From Lunularia cruciata (taxonomy: Eukaryota; Streptophyta; Marchantiopsida; Lunulariales; Lunulariaceae): a stretch of DNA of 64,000 nucleotides. Both the position numbers and the translations under genes were made by a program. The notes under the pieces are model-generated. The model ran no database searches. It saw only the letters and a list, made by a program, of their open reading frames with translations, and had not been told where the DNA came from. The stretch spans positions 32,679,001-32,743,000 of the forward strand of contig OX419755.1 of NCBI GenBank assembly GCA_948567375.1. The letters run 5' to 3'. The stretch's first letter is position 1. Each line of letters begins with the position of its first letter. Shown here in pieces: positions 11,801 to 23,800 of the stretch.

Positions 11801-14800
11801 CACACTGTTCTCCAACAAAGCACTTTCCGGATTGAGCAAAATCAGTGTTTGCCTGTATACGAGAAGATGATACTTAGGACTTTCACATGATCTGGATACT
11901 TCTTGTGAGCACGGGCATCATCTAGATACATTTCGAAGACAGCTTCCAAATCTGTAAATATTCACACGTGTTACTCTGTTCTGCCCCGTCTGATATTCAG
12001 ATTTGTAGACCTCTTGACCTCTAATTGTACCTATCAGATCTCCCTTTAAGTTTTAGAGTTTAAAATCGAAGAGGACCTTTTCCATCACTGGCCTGACAAC
12101 ACAACAGATCTGAATTGGACCCAGAACGGGCATTTGCATAGTGATAATACACGACTGTATTTCCTCGTTCTGCTTGGCTAATATTTTAAAGTTTGTCGAG
12201 TGAGTACTTCTGTCTTATTGACTAGTTTAAATCTGCAGGTCTTTGAGGAGTCTCTCGTACGTCCGGTTCGGGGATGTTTTTGTGAAATGCAGGCGGCATG
12301 GTGTTCTGGAATCAAGGTAAAGCCTCGCAGTAAATGAAAGTTGGTTTGGCAAATAAAGTTGTCATGAGGATGTATGTCTCTTGTGCGATGTCAGGAGCCG
12401 GACCTGAGGAATATTTTTGGTTCATTAGATGGATCCCCTTTTCTAGGTCCTGGACATAGGAAGTTGAATGTTAGGAGATAGGCAACACAGCTAAGCGGAG
12501 GGCCGTTTTAATAATTATTGGAGTAGCGTGTGCTTACTTTTGAGCTACATCATGTCCATATATAGAACAAGTCCAAAGTACATCTTGCTTAACGATCGTT
12601 TGCAACTCATGAGTTCTGGATAACCTGTTCCCAGAACGGCATCTGTTCTCGTATATCTATACATAGAACAAGTCAAAAGTATGATTTAGGTTGTCTTTGT
12701 TGCTGGAAGTAACACACGTTCTAGCTAACACGCCAATCTCAAATAGTAGTAGAGGTAGTGTAACCGTGATAAAGTAATAGTGAACCCCTTGCTTGTCAGA
12801 ACGGATAAAGTTGCTTTAGTTGTTATTGTTGAAGGATTTGGGAGTCTATGGTTCATTGTGTAAACGAACCTTGGAGCTGACTTGAGCCAGTAAAGCATTG
12901 TTGAAACAACTGGTGGACTATGTCAGATCCGGACAACTCTTGAAGGAGTTAAGATGTGCCAGTGAAGCTTAGATAGACACGAATTTCTTTTCTGCATCTC
13001 AATCATCTAGGAACCTCGGTCGACATTGTATTCCCCGGCTCAGGTTTTGGAGAATGGATGATGTAGAGATACTACTAAGTTTGCCTGTGCAGTTCAGTTG
13101 AATTTTGGAATCACTATTGACATTCACCCTTGGTAATGTCCATACAGGAAGGTGCTACCAACTTGTGAGTTGATGTTTATGGGAAGTGAGGAGGCTTTAT
13201 TTGTGCATGTAATAGTGCGACGAAAGTGCGTACTTTAGTCCCTATTTTACCTCCATAGATTATATTAGAGTATCTTATGTTGATGCTATGAAGAATCTTA
13301 CTACACTACTGTGAAATTTGAGAGTCAACTCCGGTCTGACGTGGGTATGGAATTAAGTTGTCTACAAGGAGTTCTGTAATCCATTACTTCCGAGGCTTTG
13401 TTTTATTGCAGTGTCTAAACAGTGAGTTTCATGTGTCTCGTCGATTTAGTAGAAGATAGCTTCGAGACTCCTATAGTGCAGAGGAGTACAATAACGTTTT
13501 GTGGGAAGGTTTAGGAGATACTATCATTAGAAGGTGTTTCTATGGCTCCTAGTTTGCAGGTGGCTTTTGCTTTGTGATTACCTTGCTATGGTTGGCAAGT
13601 TCATCAGACCTTGTTGGCTATGCCCCTGCAAGTGTGAGTGCGTCGTTTTATCGCACACTAGCAGGTTGCAGTAGTAGACTTTATGCTTTTCGGAACTAAC
13701 ATTGCAAAGGTGAATGACAGGAGGGTAAGGCTACTAGCGTCCCAGGATCTGCAGCTGGCGCTTGCACAGCAACATAACAGTGATAGCCCGACTGAAAACA
13801 GTCTGACAGGTATGTGAATTATGGCTTTTCTAAGGCCTTCATCATACTCTTCATTCTATACTAAAAAAGTCGTGAATGGTTGAGGGTCTACTAAACGGAC
13901 TTGCATTGCTCTTTCACTACCGTTTCCCGATGGTGAAAGGGTATGAAATGAATTGCTCTTTCACTACCGTTTCCCGATGGTACGAAAGGGTATCACAAAC
14001 GTTGATTATACGTTAAGAGAGGATCCTTTTCCAGTTGTAATAAGGCTTCTGAGCAGTTTGTTGTCGGTGCCTAATTTTATTCTCTGGACTGTGCAGTGGC
14101 AGTAGCTCCGTATGGTCTAAGTGGTCGACTTACTGGGTGTTGTCCCGGGGACCTTGTGAACGTATTATACCGCAGGTAACCCCAAGAACCTAAAGTTTGT
14201 TTTCGGTTATAATGCAAGAAATCCAATTATAAGTTTGTTTAAAGTTGTGGTTGTTTCTGTCAACGTTCTGTATCTTTGAGGATGGACTATAGTTGTTGTC
14301 CAATGTTTTTGAGTAGTTAACTTTTCAATATGAGGATCCTGAGATAGACACTGTCGGGTTTGTTGACACATGAAAATAAAAGACCATATAGCCGCCACAA
14401 GCCATCATGTGTCAGACGCAGTCTGGTCAGACGTGGGTGTGGAACCGGGTTGTTCACAGAATATAGCTGCCACAAGCACTTATGTCTGCTTCCTTCAGTG
14501 TTTAGTTTTTTAGGACTCATTCATTCATAGGGCATGCCGCTCTATAGACTATCGAGTTACACTTCATCTCCTTTCCGCATGTCCTTTTCTTTTAGTTTTT
14601 CTTTCATTTATTGCCATTCCATCTGCACTTCATATCCAGTTAATGAGTTCCGGATCTCTCGGATCCGGGTTCTGTTGCAGTTAGTGAGTTCCGTGTGCAG
14701 TACCCCTCGGTACAAGGTGATTGTTGATATGCAGTTAATGAGTTCCGGATGCCAGTACCCCTCGGTACGAGGGTACTGGCATTCGCCCAGCTACTTCGGC

Positions 14801-17800
14801 GCTGCGTTAGGCACTGATGAAGTCGTCTGTGCTTTCGTGGAGGCTTACTATGACCGCCTGTCTGCTTTCTGCTTCCTTCAGCGTTTCGTGTTTTAGAACT
14901 CGAATGTTCATAGTGCATGCTGCGATATACAACATCCACTCCTCTTATACAACATCCCACTTCGCTCCGCTCCACCCATCTTCAACTAATGCTCTATTAC
15001 TCCATGTTTGCCTTTTTCATACTTCCTACACGACTTTCGATTTCAAGGCTCCTGGCCTTCTCCCGATTTCAGATTACTTAACCGTTCACGTTTTGCTTGT
15101 TGGTGGTCGATTACCCGATGCATAATATTTCTCGTTATGCGTTGCTTAGCTGTTACCGATTACATGCTGCATACTAGTTCTATACATGTGTTGCTCTAGA
15201 TATGTTGCTATTATGCCTTTACTTCAGTTTACATTCGATTTGTTAGATTCACTTAATCTCCTTCACGGATTTAATACTCATCTCGTTTTTGCACAACATC
15301 ATTTTATTGCCATTTTATTCTCGATTTGCTCTATATCATGTTTACATTTCATCCGCACTTCATATGCACTTATTGAGTTCTGGATCCCCCGTTCTTCGGC
15401 TTCTGCTCTCATGTCCTAAAATATCATTTTATTGCCATGTCATCTACATTTCATATGCATTTAATGAGTTCTGGATCTAACGGCTTCAGTCCTCATATAT
15501 ACATTATCATGGACTGTGCTGTTTAGTGTCTCAGGACGCGCCCATAGCTCTTGTTGCGAATACTTTATATCCTGTCCTCTTTCGCTTCGCTCTCGTTACC
15601 CTGTCACAATTCGATATGTCTCCGCAGCATCTGTCTCCATCCATAAACTCTCGCATTGTTCACTCCTCCAATTCCCAGCTATTCCCTCCCTATTATTTTT
15701 CCTTTGCTCTTTGCCTGATTCATGGTTCGACCTCCCGCCCACGTCTACAGTGTTCCTACGGGACTCCAGCCCACGTTTTTAATTTTCATCGTTCACGCAC
15801 TGCTTACTGGTGGTCTATTACGTCTCGTTTTCTATTTCTCGCAGTCGTTTGCATAGCTGTTATCGATTTCAAGTTGTTTACTAGTCCTTTAGATATATGT
15901 TATTCTCAAATTGTTGCAATTATGCCTTGCTTCAAGTTACATTCGATACATTCTACCTTATGGATTTATCACTATTCTAGCATTGTGCGTCAGGGACATC
16001 TTGGTTACCGATCATTTGCATTTCATGAGTTCTGGATAACCCGTTCCCAGAACGGCTTCTACTCTCATATACCTATATATATATATCCTGTCCTCTTTCG
16101 CATCACTCTCGTTGCACTGATCCAGTGCGATATGTCTCTGCAGAAGCACCATCCACCACGCTCCCACATTGTTCCACTTCTCCCCATTCCCATCCTATTA
16201 TTTTTCCCTCGCTCTTTGCCTGCTTCATGGTTCATACCTGACTTTCGACCTCCAGTGTCTCCAGTGTTCCTACCCGACTCCAGCCTACAGTTTATTTTTT
16301 TTGGTTCGTGCACTGCTTACTGATGGTCAATTACACAATGGTTTATATTTCTCGAATTCGTTTCGATATCTGTTATCGATTTCAAGTTGTTCACTAGTCC
16401 TTTAGATATATGGTGTTCTCGGTATATAGCGCTTGTTGCGATATACTTTATATCCTGTCCTTTTTCGCTTCGCTCTCGTTACCTGTTACATCCTGTTACA
16501 TTCGACAGGTTTCTGCAGCCACACCATCCTATAGCTCTCACATTGTTCCACTCCTCCATTCCCCAGCTAATTCCCTCCCTATTATTTATCCTTCGCTCTT
16601 TGCCTGATTCATAGGGCCTCTGGTGTATACAGTGTTCCTACCAGACTACAGCCCACGTCTTTTATTTTTATTGTTCACGCACTGCTTACTGGCAGTCTTT
16701 TACATAGTGTTACTATTTCTCGCAGTCGTTTGCATAGAGTTCTCGATTTCATGGTGGTTTACTAGTCTGTTAGCCATATGTTATTGTCAATTTGTTTCAA
16801 TTATGCGTTTGCTTCAAGTTACATTCGATACATTCTACATTGTGGATTTCTCACTATTCTAGCATTGTGAATCATGTACATCTTGCTTACCGATCATTTA
16901 CACTTCATGAGTTCTGGATAACCCGTTCCCAGAACGGCTTCTGTTCTAGGAACGGCTTCTGTTCTCGTATACCAATATGGTGTTCTCGATTTGTTGCAAT
17001 AATGCCTTTGCTTCAGGTTCCATTCGATGCATGCTACTTTATGGAGTTATCACTATTCTCGCATTGAGCATAAAGCATATCTTGGTTACCGATCATATGC
17101 ATTTAATGAGTTCTGGATCACCCGTTCCTAGGACGGCTTCTGCTCTCAGCTACCAATATCCTATATCCAGTTCTGTCACACTTCGCTCAAGCCCAGTATC
17201 TTTGTCATCTGTTCGATGGGTCTCCCTTTCTTTCCCTTTGCTTAGTATCTACTCCACAGACAGGGTTCATTTTCTTTTCTCCAATCATTATTGTTGAAGT
17301 TCACTCTGCATGTTACTCAGAAATGAGTCCAATCTTCGCTTCTGTTTTACATGGAATGGATTTATTTTCATCTCTACGATTTAGAATATGTTCTGCTCTG
17401 TATTACTTGCTTCTTTCGCATTATTCCCATTTCATTACTTTTTTATTCGTTTTTCCTTTCAATTTGCCGCTCTGGCTTGCTTGCATCTTCCATATGCATG
17501 TGTTCGGTTCAGTCCTAAGTGGGCTCTGGTTTCCCCGTTCTATGAACTACTTCTGTTTCCCCTTACTCGAATATAGCCACCACAAGCACCCGTTCTTTGA
17601 ACCACTTCTGCTCCCGTTGCTCAAATAGCCACCACGAGCATTTCACTTTTCTCACAAGCATACTTGTTAGATTTTGTTTTATTCCCTTTCCTCCACTCTT
17701 TGTTTGGATGTGAGTAGCAGACAAACGTTTTGAAGCAACGTTGATGTACCACCAAAGAGCAGATGTCTTGGCAGTAAACGCGTGAGCACAGTTATTTCGT

Positions 17801-20800
17801 TTCCTAAAGTGTTTACCCGCTGAACATTCTCTCGAAACAAAAATAATCTTCATATGTCAGTCTTGTAGTTGCGAGAAGGATCCTCGTCTTCGTTGTCTTG
17901 TGGACCAATGATGAACTCGTCCCCCTTGGAACAGAACTTGGATCTCCGTTTCCAGTTTGGCTCTCATGTCTAGATTTTCTTTCCTGAGATCACGGAGATT
18001 ATTGATTTATTAATCTAGATGATAACCAGACTGCTAAAGTATCTCCGTATCTCCGTCATGCCCGCAAGCATGGTGGACTTCAGACACGAAGCTAGAAAAG
18101 ACTCTCCCGGGTCTTCTCATCTCCCCCTGTCAAATCCAGAGTGTGCACCTACTGGAGTATCCCAAAACCAGAAGTCCCCCCTAAATCTTGATTTATTACT
18201 TCAGGAAGCACAGTAGCATATGCCTTTTTCCAATTTGTTTGCAAAAGTAGATCGCCCTGTGGATACACAGAAGTCTACGAAGCTCCAACTTTGAATTGCG
18301 ATAGAAGGTTCCGTGTTCCTGTTAATAATCTGGTTTTGCAGCTGGTTTAAGAACAGCACGGCTGTAACCTTGGCTCAGGGTGAAGGCCTGCAGATTCTGG
18401 GCTGGCTCAACCTACAAGCTGATTCCGCCAGTGCTGCCAATGCTGGTGCTGTTGCAGCAAGCTGCAGGCTTATACTGCATCATCTCTACCTTTTCGCGTG
18501 GTGTCCTCGTCATCAATTAACGGAGGAGGTGCAGTTCAGTCATGTTTTGCCGAGGTGTGGGTAGGTCAGGCGCAAGGAAATACTGAACAAACAGGCCTCG
18601 TTGGGCTAAGTCCTGGAAATACTGGTTGTTCTCAAGGCAATATCGATACCTCTTTGGATCAAGCTCGTGAGGTTGATGACGAGGGCCAAGTGAAAGCGAC
18701 GGAGGATGCGAAGATAGAGGGGAAGGTGCTGATTTATCCAATGGAGGCTGTATTGGCTCCAGTTCTCCCTCCCGTGCCGTCAAGAACGTACTTGAGAAGG
18801 TACAGCCATCATCCATCCAAGATAGTTTCTTTTCTTTTCAAGATTAACTTTGGCAAGCACTGTTCACTGAGGGCGACGAAAGCTCTACTCTGGGCACGGT
18901 GTTTGATATAATAAGTACTTAAAGCACGTTCTCGGCTCTATGTACCCAATGCTCAATCCCTTGCCCTATTAAGGGAACGTCATGTGGATTTACGTTGTAC
19001 TAAATTGTATTTGCGGTATGGGTAGGTGCTGGTTGCAAGAGTGGGCCGGCACACATTGGTTGGAGGATAGTGCAGTACCAGGTCTCCATTGGTAAGTACC
19101 ATCATTAAATGAGATGGATCTCTGGTCACCATCATCATACATGTAATTACAGTCCTCAACTTTTGCTTTATAATTGACTATGATTGCAGAGGTGACGTAC
19201 AGAATGCTAAGAGCTTGTATTATAAAATAAGATATATCTTTTCATTTTACTTGCAGGAATAGAGCTCTTAATGCTACTAGCAAAGAGAAACCCCAGACGT
19301 CAGGTGGTGGAGCAGACAGTAGCAGCACAAGTAGCAGTAGTGGTAGTGGTAGTAGGGGAGTGAGTATGAAGAGCAGCAGTAGTCGGGGAAGCAGCTCCAG
19401 CTCCAGCGGCAGTAGCAGTTCCAGTGAGAGCGAGGCTGGCACAGGTGAAGGAGAGCTAGACGCGGATGCTGATTCTGTAGGTAGCAAGGGAGCAAATGCA
19501 GTGGGTGCAGGATCTTTCAAGCATTCTTCGGTAACAAGTGGCCGAAACTCAGCTCAAAACTTGGACGTTGCTGGAGGCAATTCGGTAAGACTCCGTTTAT
19601 GTTTTTCATCCCTCTATGAATTTAGTCGTCGTTTAGCTGATATAGTTTTGTTTCCTGGCTTTGTTGATTCTTTGGACATTCTTCATGCCTCTCTCTGAAA
19701 TGCTCTCGTGACTCCATGGATGCTTCAAATATGCTTAAACGTACACGGTCGATTGTGGATCGAAAAACCTAATTTTGGAGGAATGTAAATTGGGTTAACC
19801 ATGCCACTTCACAGTTTCGTTCTCCATAGTTTGCTCGACCTTGGCTTGACCATACTCTGCACAATGCTTACCATTCGGTTTGTAGGGCATGTAATAGTAT
19901 CACTTTCATTTCGTACATCTTTCAAATGACAGATGGTCCTTACACTTTCACTGGAAATCGTGTCAGAGTGAGTCCTCGTGGATAAGAAAGCGTATCGCAC
20001 AGCAATCTCAAAATGCATGATCATACAATCACACAACAACATTAAGAAATCGTACTTTATATGTTTCGTTGCTTAGAGCAATCTGAAATGGCTGATCGTA
20101 ATATCAAATAAATACGTTACATCCTTACCAGCTTCGTCGTTGATGTGTACTCAATAATTAGGGATACGCGAATTCGTTCAGTTCACGAATAGCTATCAAC
20201 ACCACGGGTTTCTGTTCTGTTTTAATGTGCTGAAGTTTTTGTAGGGGTCAAAACGCAGTCGAGGGAAAGTATCAGGATTATCTGCAGAACCATCTGCCAA
20301 ACTCAGCAAGATAAGCACCAGTCCAGGTGGTGAGCTCTCAGCCCTGCTAGATGGTGGAAGCACTGGAGCTGGAAGGAAGAGCGTTAGTAATGTCGGGGAG
20401 CTGAATGCTCAGGGGTCTCTGAGTATGGGCACACCAAGGGAGGCTGGAAGTCAAGTGGGAACTCCCTGGGACTGGACTGATGAGGGAATGGGATTAGGCA
20501 TAAGCATGGGCATGGAGATGCAAACAGACGCCGACATTCTTGCCGAGTTTGGGGACTTTGGGGACTTTTTCGAGGACGACGTACTCGGCTTTGGAGAGGT
20601 AAAGATTACCTTGTTGCAGAAGAATAATGAAGGCTTGGAATGGATTTTTCTGTTGTTTTCGTGATGGAAATGCCTTGCGATCAAATTTGTTACGTTCTGA
20701 TTGCCGGTTGTTTTCTATCCAGCCCCCAGGCACCGCTGAATCGCAGTCAATGATATTTTCTCTTGGTGATTCTGTTGAAGGCGTAAACACACCTGGAACT

Positions 20801-23800
20801 ATATCTATGGACAATTCAGATCCAATGCTTCTACCAATATTAGACTTCCCAACTCTGGAGGGGTTTGGTGGACAGCCTCTCCTTTCCATGAAGGAACAAA
20901 GTGTGCGAGGAGCAAGGGTGTCCACCTCCGAAATTGTACAAGTACAAAGTTCTGGGCAGTCACCACCTCCTGTTGCAACACCTCTTATTATTGTCGACGT
21001 ACTAGCAAAAGCTGAGGCCTTGCTACTGTTTCCACCAGATTATGGACCTGTGGAGTTACCTATTGTCGAAGACGAGGTTGCATGGTCTTCAACTTATATA
21101 CCTGAATCTCGGAAGAGCTGCAGAAATGTTATTCTGAAAGATGTCTATGATTACGGTCCCTCACCACCGCCAATTTCTGCCGGAGGTGTTTTTAAAGTCA
21201 AGGGAGAACTAGTAACTGAAGTTTCTCAGAATGATACTGGAGACTGTAAGACATCGGGCGAAATTGTAGCAGTCTCAACTGGTAGGCAGGCGCCTACTGT
21301 TATAGATGTGTCTGTCGAAAGTACAGCAACAAACAGTCTTAAGTTTGCCCCTCATCAGATTCTAAGTGATCCAGGGCCAGGTCATAGTGGAGCAGTTTTG
21401 CAAGATTCTCCCGTTCAAGACGCCTCTAGCAACGGTATGGGCTTTTTGAACAATATAGATATTAGACTATTTGCTCCACCTAAGTCAACAACTCCTGTAC
21501 TTGCAACAGAGCTAGAGTGTGCTTTGCTTCAAGTTTCTATACTTTGCGCGGCAGATGTTTCATCAACAACATCAAGCACTGGAACTCGGGGAGTTGGCAC
21601 TCCTCCTGGTTCTTCGAGTTTTAAACTATCGACTGGGGTAAAGGATGGTAATTCAGACCTCTCTCAAAACCAGGTCGATCAGATAGGGAGAATCATCTCA
21701 AAACCACCACCGGCGCAAAAGAAGAAGTTACTTCCATCAAGAATTGCTGGAGACGCCGATGAAGATGTGCAAGATGGGCTTAGGGCTGCCCAGGTCGGTG
21801 TATGGCGCCCTGTACAAGCACCCAAACCTCTGAAGACTGGGAACTCGACCGTCGATTCGCGTATTGGCTCTAGTGCTGGTTCTCCGGACACCGGGAACAT
21901 TGGCCCAGATGGAGTAGTGGTTGCTGGACCAAAGGTGACCAATTGGCAGGCTATAATAGAAGCCATTCCATTACTGGCACAACAGGCTGCTGTTGCCTCT
22001 GATATCGCTCTCGATGGGGAATGTGGTGATGGACCCCTGTGCTGGCTGGCCTTTCAGGAACGGCGAAGACACCAATGTGGTTGTGGACCAGGCATGAGTC
22101 ATACTGGTTGTGGCGGAATGTTCTCTATTCGCCACTGTCTTGATAATGCAGGGGTTGAGTACATTGATCCGCTGGCAGCAGAGGTACACAGTCTGCTCCC
22201 GTACCTCCGAGTTATCTTTACGAATACTATTATTATTTTTGGGTGAAATCGAATAGACTGGATCGTTTCAGGTTATTCAGCAGCCGTATATAACACATAA
22301 CGAGGTGATAATATAGTACCTGTTAAATTATAGAAGCATGTAGACGTACATGCCTCGTTAAGCAAATGTACAGTTCTGATTCTGATTCAGATTTGGGGTA
22401 CTAAACATCTCTTAATTGGCATTTGTTCGGATTCACTGAAATATTTACCCAATTGACGCACGAACATATCTCATTGGTTCTTCTGATAGTTGCTCACTGG
22501 AATTGGAAATGACGTATATTTCATCGGTTTGACTTGTCGTGCATTTTTGGTTTCCAGGTATCACCTGCCACGGTCGCCACTCTCCTTCAGTCAGATTTTC
22601 GTGTTGCGATTTCATCTGCTTTCGGGGAAGCCAACACAGATGGTCCTTTGACCGCACAAGATTGGTGTCGCGGTAGAGTCCAAGCGGACCATTTTGGGAG
22701 TGCAACTACCGAGTCAAAGGATGGCATAAGCACAATCACGATGGCAGCTGGAGAGCCCATAACCCCACCACAGTGCAACTCTGGAAATCCAGGAGTGCTG
22801 AAGATTCCAGCGGGACAAGATGAGCTTGATCTGCGGAGGAGTAGTAACAGTCGAATTATAGAGTCCTCATCTCTTTCAGATCAGACACGGGGAGACGAGC
22901 AAAGGCGCCCTTCAGATGATGCAGGAACCAGCGACTCGGAACTGCAACCAACTAATGGCATTCACGGGGCGACGATGATTGCCCTTCCGGCTCCTGCATT
23001 CTTAGTTGGGTATGTATAAAGTGTCTACCGCCTATGTCTGGATATCTGGTTCCTTGTTTTGACAAGATTGTAGCATCTGGGTTTTCCCAGGTTACTCAAG
23101 TATGACTTCAGAACGAAGATCCTCTATTTCTCCATCACGATTGTCATTGCCTGCACTCTGTCTCCTTCATTCTGCCCAGGTTTACCAGCCTCTCAAATAT
23201 GTTTGAAAAGTTTTCAAGTCCTGAAACTTCTTCTTAGTAGGCTGACTACTTGTATTTAGAGTAAAACTCAATCTAATAAGTACTCATGATTTATTGCAAC
23301 CATCATCAAAGAGTTCCGCTCATTCCAATAGAAATATGATTGATTGTCTTAGTGCTTTTCAGTGCTTTTCAGTGCGTAGAATCGACTTTGAATCTCAAAT
23401 GTAACACAAGTCCATGTTCTACAGTTACCAGGACGATTGGCTCAAAACCTCCCCGAATGTACTCCATCTTTGGGAGAAAGCTCCATTGGAGCCGTACGCT
23501 CCCCCGAAGCCGGTGAGTACTACACTTGAGAAGCCTTTGTTTTCCCGCTGTTTCCCGTTTTCTGCTAGGTTTAAAACCTGGAACTACAGTTGTGAGTAGA
23601 ATCCAGCGATCATACTTTCACGAAAGACATTCCAAGTACCTAGCGTCAACATGGACCTCAAAGATGCCCAGTACGGCGAGAGGTTATTATGCAACCCTTG
23701 CGTTATAACCTCCGCTCGTGTATTACAGAGTACAAGTAACTCGTTCTCTTGGATGATGCAGGTTACTTATTATGTGCTTTGCCTTGGTTTGGACTCTTTG

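Noticed and set aside
15526-16323. 265-codon plus-strand ORF in MED13 intron 9
   Set aside because: It spans repeat modules A and B, changes with the repeat and has no family match; it is an open frame through CT-rich repeat DNA.
18313-18564. 83-codon plus-strand ORF before MED13 exon 10 (SWFKNSTAV and LGWLNLQAD segments)
   Set aside because: Its frame leads to a stop and does not fit plant MED13; an acceptor at 18457 with phase 2 gives the conserved SKLQAYTASSLPF reading instead.
20494-20925. Minus-strand ORF opposite MED13 exons 13-14, and similar ones at 24645-25307 and 26575-26892
   Set aside because: Antisense shadows of clear coding exons.
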